A stretch of DNA of 64,000 nt from Megascapheus bottae (taxonomy: Eukaryota > Chordata > Mammalia > Rodentia > Geomyidae): contig JANJXV010000004.1 in the NCBI GenBank assembly GCA_024803745.1, positions 48,253,358 through 48,317,357 of the forward strand, written 5' to 3'. Each line of letters begins with the position of its first letter. The first letter of the stretch is position 1. Below the pieces are notes generated by a model. It was given only the letters and a program-made list of their open reading frames with translations. It did no database searches and was not told the DNA's origin. Shown here in pieces: positions 1 through 11,100 of this stretch. The position numbers and the translations under genes are program-made.

Positions 1-620
1 AGGTTCATTTTGTTACTCAATATATTCTGTCAAATGTTGGCTGAATATTTTATGAATTTATGCCTTTTCTCTCCTAAATTCATAATCTGGATAGCCTATT
101 CAGTTAGGAATCTGACTATAACTTACACTTCTGTCCTGACTCTTGGATTCCTGAACACATTAAAAATCAGTGGTAATTAAGTGTCAACCTTTTCATTATT
201 CCATTTTTTTTTTAGATTGTAGCCCTTAACACTTCACTATGCTCATTTGGTATTCTGACTTTGTCTTTCTTATATGAATTCTAGGGCTGTAAACTAAGCC
301 CTAGCTGTGCTGCTCTATTTTAGTCACAATATATTTCATTTTGCACTCATCCTGTTGTCCTTTGCAGCACTCCTGCCTTCAGGAGGTGTCATTATCTCAT
401 AGATTGATGTAGGAAATTTCTCCTAAATTGCCTTGATGATTCCTCTCCTCAAATCTGCTGACCACATTATTGTCAAATTAATTGTCTTCAAAACATACTT
501 TCAGTATACGATCCCCAGTGGAAAACTTAGTTCATCCCTTTATGACTTCACGCATAATGTGACTCCTACATAGTTTTTTCTATATAAAAGGTGGCCTCTG
601 CTTCATTGTCCATAGTGTGT
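1..620. other. Unassigned single-copy DNA
   Basis: AT-rich sequence with stops in all frames and no SINE or L1 match that I recognise. No promoter, exon or RNA gene is evident. Confidence 0.4.
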
Positions 621-624
621 TGGT

Positions 625-1050
625 AGAATAAAGTACTCAAGACAACAACTTTTTAGGAAAATGGGTTTATATGTCCTGGGAGGCAGGGATGTTCAAGCTT
701 GCATTGCCATATGTGGTGAGGGCTCCCACTACATTATGACCTGAGTGATGGCTCCACATTGGGGCAGTTATGGGAACTGGCATGCAGGAGAAGTGACATG
801 TGTGGGGGGCCTGGTTGAATAGCATTCCCACTATCATGGTAACTAATCCAATCCTGGAAGACTCAATCTACTTGTTCAAGATGGCTATTAATCCTTTCTA
901 AGATAAGGTCTAATATTAACTATGCTTCACATGGCCACACCCCATTAGAGTTCCATCATCTCCCAAAACTCTTAAAGTGGGGACCAGTCTTCTAACACAG
1001 AATTCTTTGAGAAATGAGTTTAATCCAAACCAAAATACTCTGTCATCTTA
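625..1050 (+). mobile_element. Old MaLR-like LTR (tentative)
   Basis: The layout resembles mammalian MaLR (MLT1/MST-type) solo LTRs: a GGTTTATAT block near the start, a middle with CATATGTGGTGAGGGCTCCC and TGACCTGAGTGATGGCTCC, and an end with CATCATCTCCCAAAACTC followed by GGGGACCAGTCTTC. It is heavily diverged, no duplication was found, and the ends are approximate. The family call is from memory; a generic diverged repeat is the alternative. Confidence 0.4.
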
Positions 1051-1290
1051 ATATTGCTGGATGATTTCTTGCTTTCTTCATACTTACCACAGTTTTTCTC
1101 CTTAGCTTTATAAAGCCTATTCATTTTCTCAGGTTCAGTTAGATTGTGTTTCTTCCATGAGCTGCTACTGATCATTCATCTGCTCTCTTCACCTGGTTTA
1201 TTTGGTAGGTTTTGAGATACTGAGATAGCCCATTTCCAAACCCATCTACCTAATCAGATAGCAAAGCTCAAACAATATAAATCATTTCTT

Positions 1291-3200
1291 TTTTTCATAT
1301 ATTTTTATTGTAATTAATAGAAGGGTTACATGATATTTGCCAGATAGATGGTGCATTAATTCCCATACATTGATACCCTTTCACATGTCTTAGTCCGCAT
1401 TTCCCTCCCCCCACCCCCTCATCTTGTTTTCCCCCCCTTCCCTATCCAATTTCAAATAACCAAATTCAAATATATCCGATATATCCGGTAACAAAGTGAG
1501 ATACTGTAACAGTATGAGATAACCAAGGGACAGCAAAAGAGATGAGAGATAACATAGTACCTTAGAGGAATGAGGCAACAATCAGGAAAGAAACTCCTTT
1601 TGCAATAGCCTCAAAGAAAATAAAGTACCTAGGAATTACCTTAACCAAGAATGTAAAGGACCTTTTTGATGAAAACTTTAAAATCCTGAAAAATGAAATT
1701 AAAGCAGAACTGAGGAGATGGAAAAACCTCCCATGCTCCTGGATTGGAAGAATCAATATCGTGAAAATGACAATCTTGCCAAGGGCTATCTACAAATTCA
1801 ACGCAATACCCATCAATATCCCAATGTCATTCTTTAAAGAAATAGAAGAGGCAATCCAAAATTTCATATGGAATAATAAAAGACCCCGGTATAGCAAAAA
1901 CACTTCTTAGAAAGAACAGCGCCAGAGGAATTTCAATACCAAACTTTAGACTCTATTACAGAGCTATAATTATCAAAACAGCTTGGTACTGGCACAAGAA
2001 CAGGCCTGAAGACCAATGGAATAGAACTGAAGACCCAGATATTAAGCCACAGACCTATGGCCACCTAATCTTTGACAAGGGAGCCAAAAATATAGAATGG
2101 AAGAAAGATAGCCTCTTCAACAAGTGGTGTTGGCAGAACTGGTTAAGCACATGCAGAAAACTAAAGTTGGATCCTTCTTTGTCACCCTGCACTAGAATTA
2201 ACTCCAAATGGATCAAAGACTTGGAGGTAAAAGCTGACACACTGAAAACTTTACAAGACGGAATAGGAGATACACTAGGCCTCCTTGGCACAGATGGAAA
2301 CTTTCTTAATAAGGACCAAGAATCACAACAAATCAGAGAAAGGCTGGATAAGTGGGACAGCATAAAACTGCAGAGCTTTTGTATGGCAAAGGACATAGCT
2401 TGTAAACTAATTAGGAAGCCTACAGAGTGGGAGAAGATCTTCACCAACCATACAACAGACAAAGGCCTCATATCTAAAATATATCAACAGCTCAAAAAAT
2501 TGAATCGCTCCAAAACTAATCTCCAAAGTAACAACCATCCCATTAAAAGATGGGCCAAAGACTTAAAGAGAGTCTTCTCTGAAGAAGAAACAAAAATGGC
2601 CTATAGACACATGAAAAAATGCTCAACATCTCTGGTCATAAAAGAAATGCAAATCAAAACAACTCTAAGATTCTACCTCACTCCAGTTAGAATGGCCAGG
2701 ATCAACAAAACTAATAACAACAGATGCTGGAGGGGATGTGGCCAGGAGGGATCACTACTACACAGTTGGTGGGAGTGCAAACTCATTCAACCACTATGGA
2801 AAGCAGTATGGCAGTTCCTCAAAAAACTACACATAGAGCTCCCCTATGACCCAGCAATTCCAGTACTTGCCATTTACCCAATTATCCAGAAACAAGGACA
2901 TACTAAATCCACCAGCACAACAATGTCCATTGCAACACTATTTACCATAGCAAAGATATGGAACCAACCTAGATGTCCCTCAGTTGATGAGTAGATCAAC
3001 AAGTTGTGGTATTTGTACACAATGAAATTCTATGCTGCTGTCAGAAAGAATGACATTGTCCCATTTGTTAGGAAATGGAAAGACTTAGAAAAAATCTTAT
3101 TAAGTGAAGTAAGCCAGACTCAAAGGAACTTAGGCTCAATGGTTTCCCTCATTTGTCATAATCAGTAGAAACCTTGGGCTCTCCTAGCAGAGATTTGCAA
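1291..3200 (-). mobile_element. 5'-inverted (twin-primed) L1
   Basis: The low-coordinate end is a T-run followed by the antisense L1 3' UTR (about 1291-1560: TTTTTATTGTAATTAATAGA, then CCAGATAGATGGTGCATTAA and a C-rich tract). At about 1561-1565 the strand switches and L1 ORF2 runs forward to about 3200. An 18-bp duplication brackets the whole unit: CAATATAAATCATTTCTT at 1273-1290 and CAATATAAACCATTTCTT at 3198-3215 (one mismatch). The inverted part ends just after the ORF2 stop region, and the 3' part resumes roughly 100 bp further along, as expected from twin priming. The element is one minus-strand insertion. Confidence 0.85.
1565..3195 (+). pseudogene. L1 ORF2 C-terminal half, inactivated
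   Basis: This is ORF2 from just after the RT active-site region to the C terminus. An open frame at 2167-2991 carries the C-terminal cysteine motif as CWRGCGQEG followed by LLHSWWEC, which keeps the C-x3-C-x7-H-x4-C spacing, and the ATLFTIAKIWNQPRCP block. A TAG at 2992-2994 replaces the usual Trp of DEW, and the part before 2167 is frameshifted. There is no endonuclease, RT core or ORF1. It cannot encode an active protein and lies inverted within its own element. Confidence 0.85.
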
Positions 3201-3215
3201 TATAAACCATTTCTT

Positions 3216-3866
3216 ATTTTGCTTTGTGTATCAAACAAAAGTTTGAGCATGACAGGCATAGAAAAAAATTAATAAGCAATAAAGTCCAATACACCAAAGC
3301 AAAATTCTAAAAAATAAATATTGTTTTTAAGATAATCCTTATAATCCTTAAAGCTTGAGGATTCAATTTATTGGTGTGGAAAATGATACCCATCATTCTC
3401 ATGTAATATCAATAGAGTATATTTCACTTCTAAAAATGTTTGCAAACAACTTTCTGTAAGACTTAAAGCATTTATACAAAAGAACAATTGCCTTTTGGAT
3501 TTCTTTGTATTTAGAAAAGTGAAGATAGAAAACTAAGATTTATTACTTATTAGATGTCAATATTGAGGATGCCAGTGTGGCTCAGGCATTATGTGCCTTC
3601 TTAACAAGCATAAGGCCCTGAGCTCCTACTCTGGAACTGTCAAAAAATAATGAAAGCTTTCTAGTAGTCTAATGATAGCAATAATATAGCATTTTTTTGA
3701 GCTATCCCTACTGACTTATTCTTTGTATTATCTGGAATCTAGAGCAGAGTCCTGTGACTTTTGCATTTGGGTTATACAACTAACAACCAGAGGCCGTATG
3801 ATCATGACCATCTCAAGTTGCCTTACTCTGGAAGATTAGATAGGATGTTCCACAAACTTCCTTTAA
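3216..3866. other. Unassigned DNA with a possible SINE scrap
   Basis: Mostly single-copy AT-rich sequence. About 3567-3650 has GTGTGGCTCAGGCATTATG and AGGCCCTGAGCTCC, which resemble the right half of local SINEs, but too little remains for a firm call. Confidence 0.3.
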
Positions 3867-3867
3867 A

Positions 3868-4045
3868 CATACTGTAAAGGTGACGTACGGAGGGATTACA
3901 TAAGTCAGATATTGGGTGCATTTCTTTTGAACAGTGTCACCTTCTGACTCCTTTTCTCCCAGTTTCCTCCTCCCTACCATAAATTGTATAGCTCATTTCC
4001 AACTTAGTGCCTAGTGCTGAATTGGTTCATGCTTTGTACATGCTC
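3868..4045 (-). mobile_element. L1 3' UTR fragment, older subfamily
   Basis: Antisense of the L1 tail type seen also at 4299 and 53721: AAAGGTGACGTACGGAGGGA, then GGTGCATTTCTTTTGAACAG, TTTTCTCCCAGTTTCC and CTCATTTCCAAC. It is 5'-truncated with no coding part. Confidence 0.6.
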
Positions 4046-4298
4046 CTTCAAATGTCTGATCCTATGGTGGCAAAGCCCTACAGAAACGCAGTGACAAGTA
4101 CTTAGACAAATGCTCATGTGCAGCCATGATAGGAAGTAACTTGTCTCCTCTATGTCTCTGACTTGTTTTTTATTATGTGGAGTTTTCTGTGTTTCTGACT
4201 CTAAATCTTTCCAACTCCCTCGTTCACTTCTCAGTGGATCAGCTCCTGATCCTTGCTGTGGGTTTTAAAAGATATGACTAGGAAGGAGGAATTTTGAT

Positions 4299-4560
4299 TT
4301 TTTTCTCTTTTCCTCTTTTCTTCTCTCTTTTCCTTTAATTTTATTGTCAAGGTGATGTATAGAGAGGCTACAGTAACATATGTAAGGTAATGAGTACATT
4401 TCTTGTGGAACATCGTTACCCAGGTCCTCATTTTTCTCCCACTTTCCCTTCTCCCATCTCTCCCAGCAAGTTGTTAAGTTCATTTGTAACATATTGTCTT
4501 GTGAGTATCACTGTTGCATTGGTTCACCCTTTCTGTGTTTCTCTCTGTCTCTCTGCTTCT
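4299..4560 (-). mobile_element. L1 3' UTR fragment, older subfamily
   Basis: An A-rich tail (read as CTTTTCC repeats) leads into TTTTATTGTCAAGGTGATGT, AATGAGTACATTTCTTG and the pyrimidine-rich block, then GTTGCATTGGTTCACCC. It runs into the CCTT repeat and two SINEs. A 12-bp direct repeat (AGGAATTTTGAT) at 4287-4298 and 5157-5168 brackets the L1 tail plus both SINEs. Confidence 0.7.
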
Positions 4561-4575
4561 CTCTCTCTTTTCTTT

Positions 4576-4660
4576 TCCTTCCTTCCTTCCTTCCTTCCTT
4601 CCTTCCTTCCTTCCTTCCTTCCTTCCTTCCTTCCTTCCTTCCTTCCTTCTTTCTTTCCTT
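4576..4660. repeat. (CCTT)n microsatellite
   Basis: About 18 near-perfect CCTT units, ending in CTTT variants. It abuts the 3' end of the minus-strand SINE at 4665, so it reads as an expanded (AAGG) tail of that SINE. The long Ser/Pro/Phe-rich frames across it are translation artefacts. Confidence 0.95.
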
Positions 4661-4664
4661 CCCC

Positions 4665-4891
4665 TTTCTATCTTGGGGCTTGAATGCAGTGCCTAGGCAC
4701 TGTCCCCAGGGTGTTTTTTTTTGCTCTATGATTGAGACACAGACATATTTCTAGGATTAATTGATTGATTTTGTGTGTAATGAGTTGGAGATAAGAATCT
4801 CCCAGACTTTCTTCCTGGTAGCTTCATACTATAATCCTTAGATCTCAGCTTCTTGGGTACCTAAGATTACAGGCTTGAGCCAGACCTGAGG
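4665..4891 (-). mobile_element. 7SL/B1-like dimeric SINE, diverged
   Basis: Antisense right half (GGGGCTTGAATGCAGTGCC) followed by GAGTTGGAGATAAGAATCTC and the antisense 7SL-like part (CTTAGATCTCAGCTTCTTGG, ATTACAGGCTTGAGCC). An AT-rich stretch around 4736-4770 interrupts the middle. Confidence 0.7.
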
Positions 4892-4939
4892 AGGTTTTGT
4901 ATTGCTGTTATTGATGGTTTATTGTGTTGTTGTTATTGT

Positions 4940-5156
4940 TTTGTTTTTGATTTTTGGTCTATCGTGGGGCTTGAACTCTAGGCCTTAGCACTGTACCACT
5001 TGAGCCATGGCACCACTTCTGGTCTTCCGGAGGTTAATCGAAGTGAAGAGTCTCATGAACTTTTGTGCCTGGGCTGGCTTTGAACTGCGATCCTCAGATA
5101 TCAGCCTTCTGAGTAGCTAGGATTACAGGCGTGAGCCACAAGCTCCTGGCTTGGCA
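4940..5156 (-). mobile_element. 7SL/B1-like dimeric SINE
   Basis: Nearly complete antisense copy: TGGGGCTTGAACTCTAGG, CCACTTGAGCCATGGCACCA, GGTTAATCGAAGTGAAGAGT, GGCTGGCTTTGAACTGCGAT and ATTACAGGCGTGAGCCAC. Its 5' end directly abuts the right copy of the 12-bp direct repeat at 5157-5168. Confidence 0.85.
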
Positions 5157-5168
5157 AGGAATTTTGAT

Positions 5169-7014
5169 GTTAAATGTATTAGAGTCAAATAGAACCTCTC
5201 TGCATGCCTTTTTACATCGTCAAATGCTAGAAAGAAAAGCAATGCTTCCCAGGACTATATACAAACTCCAGGACCTCTGTCTGGTCAGGATGTATATCTG
5301 CCAAGTATAGGGATCCAAATTAATTGAATTTTTCAGCTTCTCATTTTTTCTTTTGTTTCTCAACTCCCTGTTCACTTCCTTTCCTGCTATGCCACATCTA
5401 CCCATGCCACACAATGCAGCCATATCTTCCATTTTGTTCCTCTGATCTTTAGGCTAAGAATATGCCTTCTCACAACTAAAATTACAGTGCATGTTTTAAT
5501 TTCTCCTTACACTTCTCTCTCACCCTCTGTCACTGCTCCTGCTCAATGCTTAGTTTTCTTGCTGAAGTGCTCATTCTCTCTCTTTTCTGTTCTTTAAAAT
5601 CTATTTAAAAAATACTATTGTCTGTTCACTGACGCATTACTGCCTTTGCAATGTCACTCACCTGAAAGGCTTGCTTCTGTCCAGCTGTTCAAAGCTCACC
5701 CCCCCCTGGAGTTGCAAGTGATCACTGGATGCCACTGGTCTACATTTCGGGGGTTAGTTTGCATCCTGGTCTAATGCCATCTACTGTTATTTGAATGCAG
5801 AGAACACTGGCAGCACCGCAGAGTGTGGGTTGTTTTCTTTTGTGGGCATCATATTGCTGGCAAATGAAAGGTTGAAATTGAAAATAAATTAAATTGATGC
5901 ATATTTGCTAATGAATGTACACTGCTTTCACAGTTTAGCAGATTTTAACAATTATAATTCAATCCATTCTTAACTCAAGGAGCATATAAACTCTGACTTC
6001 TGTCTCTTTTTTCCTATCTTCTGATTTTCCAAAGACTTCACTGGCAAGAATTAGGAATGATCAGTGGTTAAAGCCAACTAAAATCCACAGGGCAGAGAAT
6101 AAGTAGGATGTCAGCCTTCAAAGGAAAGATTAGAGAGGGAAATGGAAAAGAATGATTTCCTAGGATCAGGTATAAAGGAAGTATACAGTACAAAGTTAGT
6201 AATAATTATTTACTGTTAGAATCTCTATAGCGGTATAGAATTCTGATCTAATGAGGGTGTTAATATAACCACTGCCTTTTTAAGCTTATTTTTTATTTGT
6301 ATACATTCTTTACAAAGATTTTTCTTTACACCTAGGTTGCACAGGGGAGGAAATGTGATATTTGTCTTTATGATTTGGTTATGTTGCTTTCCAAGACATT
6401 CTCTAGTTCAAGCCACTGTCCTACAATTGACATTGCCATCATTATCTTTTAATCAGTTATGAAAGTTGTACCCAGTGTTGGGTGAGTTTCCCTGGCAAAT
6501 GTACAAGAAATGTTTATTAGCTGGGATGGTGGTTACTGACCACAAAATGACTTCAATGAGCGCAGCCAGACCAATCAGTGCTTATTAAGCATTGCATACA
6601 GGCTTATGGGCAACTACATTCACCAAACTCACCCCTACCCCAGTTTCTATGTCAGAGTACTGTGCATTTGTGCAGTGCATAGGAGAGGATGGAAGCAAGC
6701 CAAAGCTTGGGCGAAATTGTGTGTCCAGTGCATGCCATCCTTGTCCTCACTGGGAATTTCAGAATTCTCAGTGATCATGGTCAGATGGTAGGAAGGATGG
6801 CTTCACATTGCTTAATGCAGGAGGTAGCTTCAGTGACAGCACAATTACACGGTGTCCTGCAAAATGACACTACTTTGGCAAGAATTTGGAGACTGTCTTT
6901 TTATATCTACTTTTTCTGTTGTAAATAATACTGCAGTGCATACTTTACTTCATTTCCATTATATTCTTAAAATATTTGTTGGGCATTCAATTATTACACT
7001 AAAAGTCCACTTGT
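5169..7014. other. Unassigned single-copy DNA, CNE-like patch
   Basis: No repeat recognised. The stretch at about 5820-5975 has TGTGGGCATCATATTGCTGG and several TAAT/ATTA homeodomain-like cores in a smooth AT-rich context, the texture of conserved non-coding elements. About 6580-6930 has short overlapping frames with no recognisable domain; I do not call a gene. Confidence 0.35.
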
Positions 7015-7243
7015 GAGCTGGGCACCAGTGGATTATGCCTATAATCCTAGGTACTCAGGAGGCTGAGATCTAAGGATTGTGGTTTGAAGTCAGCCCCAGC
7101 AGAAAAGTCTCTCACTCTTATCTCCAATTAGCATCCACCCCCCACCCTAAAAATTTAAAAAACAGTCAGAGGTAGAGCTGATAGAATTCTAGCATTGAGT
7201 TCAGAAGCTCAGGGACAATGCCCACACCCTGAGTTGAGGCCCT

Positions 7244-7245
<2 letters not shown>
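7015..7245 (+). mobile_element. 7SL/B1-like dimeric SINE
   Basis: Starts AGCTGGGCACCAGTGG, then CAGGAGGCTGAGATCTAAGG (7SL-like left half), and ends CAGGGACAATGCCCACACCC TGAGTT (right half). The A-tail has become the AC repeat that follows. Confidence 0.8.

Positions 7246-7288
<43 letters not shown>
7246..7288. repeat. (AC)n microsatellite
   Basis: About 21 perfect AC units directly after the SINE at 7015-7245, replacing its A-tail. Confidence 0.97.
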
Positions 7289-7289
<1 letters not shown>

Positions 7290-8085
7290 CCAGTTGTCCT
7301 GAGATTCCTGAGTTTTTGCTTAAAATGGTATCTTCAGGCTATATGTATATATAATATATATATATTTGTTTATTCCCAGTGTATACATTTATTTTTATTG
7401 CACATTTCAAAGCCTTGCATGCTCTCATAAATGTTTTAGTTTGAGTAGAATTTGCCCACTAATGAATATGTTTATACATAAAAAAGAAATCTTTGCAGCT
7501 GAAACTTCTTAATTTTGTTATATTTTTTTCCCAATGTGCTTTTCTAAGTTTTGAAAATTACTTTATCACTGTGATGTGACAGTATGTTGTGGCTGCTGCT
7601 AGCATCCTGGATGTATTGATTTCAGAATGGTGACCTTCCACACACTAATTAGAGAGACTGCCTTTGTCTTAAGTTGATGTGTGTTTCTTGAGTTATCTAA
7701 TGCATTTCATAATGCAGCTGTTTTTTGTAGATTATGTGAAAGCAGAGCAGCTTCCTAGTAGCAATCCATCCTGCAAACTATTTTGACCATGGCAGTCAAC
7801 AAATAATGTTCTCTAGATGTAATCAGTTAGAAAATTCTCCACCCTATTCTTTAGAATCCAGTAATTGCTGGTCAACTTTGTGAGACAAGAGCAATAGCAA
7901 TACATAGAAATACACAATAATAATGGTGTGTGATGACTTTACATGGTAACGTAATTATCAGCTCAGGCCATAGCCACAGAACCATAGTGCACTTCTTTTA
8001 AATCAGGCATACATTTTTTTGATGCTTATTTTCTTTATCAAATTTTATTGATTCTACTTTATTAGAGCTTCTTACATTTCATGAC
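7289..8085. other. Unassigned single-copy DNA
   Basis: A short TATATA run near 7340-7365, then AT-rich single-copy sequence. About 7640-7900 contains CACTAATTAGAGAGACTGCC and AATGCATTTCATAATGCAGC, which look like conserved non-coding DNA rather than repeat. No gene is seen. Confidence 0.35.
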
Positions 8086-8192
8086 TTTTTTCTGTACTGA
8101 GATTTGAATTTAAGGCCTCATGCTTACTAGACTGGTGTTCTACAGTTGGAGCCATATCCCTACACGTCCTGAATTACTGTTCAGATAGGCAA

Positions 8193-8218
8193 GTCTTCTC
8201 TCTCCCTCTCCCTCTCCG

Positions 8219-8249
<31 letters not shown>

Positions 8250-8252
8250 GTT

Positions 8253-8311
<59 letters not shown>

Positions 8312-8338
8312 CTCGCTCTCGCTCTCTCTCTCTCTCTC
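8193..8338. repeat. (CT)n-rich microsatellite
   Basis: About 145 bp of CT, with CTGT and CTCG interruptions. It separates two degraded minus-strand SINE-like segments (about 8086-8170 and 8341-8540). Confidence 0.95.
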
Positions 8339-8340
8339 CT

Positions 8341-8540
8341 TTTACTGAGGCTTAGCTTTTGGATCTCAGTATACTTCCCATATAACTGGAATTAAAGGCA
8401 TATGCTGCTGTGTCTAGCTTATTTTGTGACCACCTGGCTAACTTTTTCTTGTTTTGACTGGATTTTCCTTAAACCACAATCTCTTCCTTTTTGAATAGCT
8501 GAGGTTACAGATGTGTGCCACTAGGTCTAGTCACAATCCT
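8341..8540 (-). mobile_element. Old B1-like SINE remnant
   Basis: Antisense B1 features persist: TTTTGGATCTCAGTATACTT, AACTGGAATTAAAGGCATAT and, further on, GCTGAGGTTACAGATGTGTG CC. Two B1-like ends suggest two merged remnants. Divergence is high. Confidence 0.4.
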
Positions 8541-8545
8541 CTATT

Positions 8546-9080
8546 TCTTCAGCTTGTCATTTCTCCATTTAAGCAGTTCTATTGACAATGTTGCCTTTTC
8601 CGCTTGATGAATGAAGCATTTTTAGTTCCTAGCTGGCTTGATCTGTGAGTAACCAGCTGTTTAACTTTATTCTATTGATTAAAAAATTCATTGAGTATTT
8701 TCATTTCTAGAATGTTCATTCTGCCCCTTTTCAAATACATCTGAGGTTTTTCCCCACAAAACCCAATCCTGAATGGATTCTCTACTTCAATTTCACTGAA
8801 TATTTTAAACCTATTTAGTTTAAACCTTCTCTTTCATCTTTGTTTCTTTAGTATAGTTCCTTCATCCTAGCTTTGGCTGGCCTTGTATTACCTGGGTATT
8901 TGGGGGGATTTTTGTCATTTCAGTGCGACAATTGCCATATTAATTCACTAGTTTAGGATAATGTTTATATTTGTTTATTTTAGTTTTCTTTATCTTTCAT
9001 GGATGCTGTGAATTTTGTATTCTTCCTAACTTGAGGATTAAAACAATATATTGGTTCTGTTTTTGTTGAGGATTGTTCTT
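8546..9080. other. Unassigned DNA
   Basis: T-rich sequence with stops in all frames. It may be an old degraded LINE, but I cannot anchor it to a family. Confidence 0.3.
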
Positions 9081-9084
9081 TCAA

Positions 9085-9480
9085 ACAGTCCAGGCAGGTT
9101 ATCTATCCTGTTAGAGGCCAAAGTTATTATATGTACATAGTTTTCAATGCATTTGGATAAACGTGTCCAGATTGAGATAGCAGGATTGTGTGTTTTAGGC
9201 TGTTTCACCTTCGCAAGGAACTGCCAGCTGTCTTTGAAATCCTTATGTAATGTGCCTTGCCACTAGCAGTGAAGGATATATTAGCTGGTCTACATCCTTG
9301 ACAGTAATTGGTGTTTTCAAGGTGTTGGATTCAACATCCTGATAGTTTGTAGTGGCATCTCATTTCTGTTTCAATTTGCATTGCTTCAGGGACATACAAG
9401 TGTTAGAAACTTTCTTGGTGCTTATTTGACATTTCTTTATACTTGTGAAGGATGCTTCTATTTATTTCTTTTACTCTCCT
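9085..9480 (-). mobile_element. Old L1 ORF2 fragment (left part)
   Basis: Antisense ORF2 signature: TAGTGGCATCTCATTTCTGT then TTTCAATTTGCATTGC, matching the usual antisense GTTTTGATTTGCATT block. It appears to resume at about 10549 after the plus-strand L1 inserted into it. Confidence 0.55.
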
Positions 9481-9857
9481 AAAATTTAGTTTGTCCCTAT
9501 ATCCGACAAAAATAATAACAAATCCTCAAAAAAACACCCCATCAATAAGTAGGCTAAAAACTTAAAGAGAGACTACTCTGAAAAAGAAAGAAGAATAGTT
9601 AATAGTCATATGAAGAAATGATCAACATTATCGGGCATAAAAGAAATGCAAATCGAAAGTACATTGAGAGTTCACGTCATCCCATTTAGAATGGCCATGA
9701 TCAAGCCAAGTAAAAATGATAAATGCTGGCAGGGATGTGGCCAGAAATAAGGCCACCCTAACCAGCATAACTATGTTCATTGCAACATTATTTACCATAG
9801 CTAAGTTATGGAATCAACCTAGATGCCCCTGGGTAGATGAATGGATCAGAAAAGGTG

Positions 9858-9859
<2 letters not shown>

Positions 9860-9914
<55 letters not shown>
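9860..9914. repeat. (AC)n microsatellite inside L1
   Basis: About 27 AC units within the ORF2 remnant, where parental L1 has a short GTGGTA..TACACA segment that probably seeded it. Confidence 0.97.
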
Positions 9915-9917
<3 letters not shown>

Positions 9918-10160
9918 GAATTACATGTTTCTATAAGAAAGAATGATACTGTACTATTTGTAAGGAAATAGGAAGGCAATGAATAAAATCATATTAAATA
10001 AAGTAAGCCAGCCCTAAAGTAACATAGGCTGCATGGTTTCCTGCATTTGTGATAATTACTGTATGTCTAGGATAGTCCCAGGGATCACAATAGCTCAGTA
10101 GCTATGTACATACAAACATATAAAATGATACAAATTGAAATGATCTCCAAGATACAGAAA

Positions 10161-10163
<3 letters not shown>

Positions 10164-10211
<48 letters not shown>
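10164..10211. repeat. (GT)n microsatellite inside L1 3' UTR
   Basis: About 24 perfect GT units within the L1 3' UTR. The long Thr/His and Cys/Val frames across it are artefacts. Confidence 0.97.
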
Positions 10212-10214
<3 letters not shown>

Positions 10215-10548
10215 GTTCTTTCTTTTTTTTGGTTTTGGTGTATTCCCTGTTGTCAGTGTTTTTGATTCATGTACCCTTTGTCTTGTATATAAGTTAATTT
10301 TATTTGGGGAGGAGAAGGTGAACCACAGGGTTGGTGAGAAAAAGTACAAAGGGTGAGCCAATGCAATAGTGATACTTGCAAGACACTGTGTTGGAAATAA
10401 ACTATAATGGAGGAGAAGGGATTTAAGGGGAAGGGAAGTGGGGAAAAAAGAGGGAGAGAGTAACAATATTTGACATGAAATGTACTCATTTCCTTAGTTA
10501 CATAACTATAACCCCCCTGGACATAACGTTTGCAATAAAATTTTAAAC

Positions 10549-11100
10549 ATTTGGTTTGTTAATGTTTTTATTGTTGCACTTTGATAATATTTTCTATATT
10601 TTGTATAAGTTTTTTGTCACATAAATAGCTGGGTAAATATTTTACCAAACCAATGGCTTGTCTTTCCAGTCTCCTAACGGTATCTTTCATAGAACAGTGT
10701 AAAAAATTAATTTATTTTGAAACTGTCATCCTTCATACAATTCATTGGTATTTGGTTCACTCACGGTGTGAAATATTACCAGTATTGTGTATCTTGGGAA
10801 TTTTTTCATTATGCAAAACTAAATCTCCAGTCTTTTTTTTTTTGATTGGCTTAATTTGTTTCGCCTATCTTGAAGGATCATCTGTGCTGTAGCATGTAGT
10901 TTTGTTTAGTATTGTGTTTTAAAACCACATTTTGTTTATCTATTCATCTTTAGCTTTTTATTTGTACTCGGTTATTATTATGTTAGCTTGTCTAGGGCTT
11001 TTGCTCTTCCACATGAACTTTAGAATTAGTTTGCTAAAATCTACCAAACAGCTTGCTGGGATTTTGATTGGACTCACATCTTAACAATATTGACTTTTCC
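10549..11100 (-). mobile_element. Old L1 fragment (right part)
   Basis: Antisense L1: TATTTTGTATAAGTTTTTTG, GGCTTGTCTTTCCAGTCTCC and TTGGTATTTGGTTCACTC. It reads as the continuation of 9085-9480 beyond the inserted plus-strand L1. Confidence 0.5.

Larger units (their letters stand above)
9510..10548 (+). mobile_element. L1 ORF2 3' end plus 3' UTR
   Basis: Contains AAAGAAATGCAAATCGAAAG, GGAATCAACCTAGATGCCCC and AAGTAAGCCAGCCC (ORF2 C terminus, broken by stops and a deletion near 9750), then the older-subfamily 3' UTR to CAATAAAATTTTAAAC. An AC repeat interrupts ORF2 at 9860 and a GT repeat interrupts the 3' UTR at 10164. It lies inside an older minus-strand L1. Confidence 0.8.

Noticed and set aside
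2167..2994. A 275-codon open frame that might be a gene
   Set aside because: It is the C-terminal part of L1 ORF2 inside an inverted insertion, with no start context. It ends at a stop that replaces a conserved Trp.
4390..4754. Ser/Phe/Leu/Pro-rich frames
   Set aside because: They are translations of the CCTT microsatellite and change frame with it.
7246..7288. Tandem arrays as CRISPR or satellite
   Set aside because: These are mono-motif microsatellites with no spacers, in clearly mammalian DNA.
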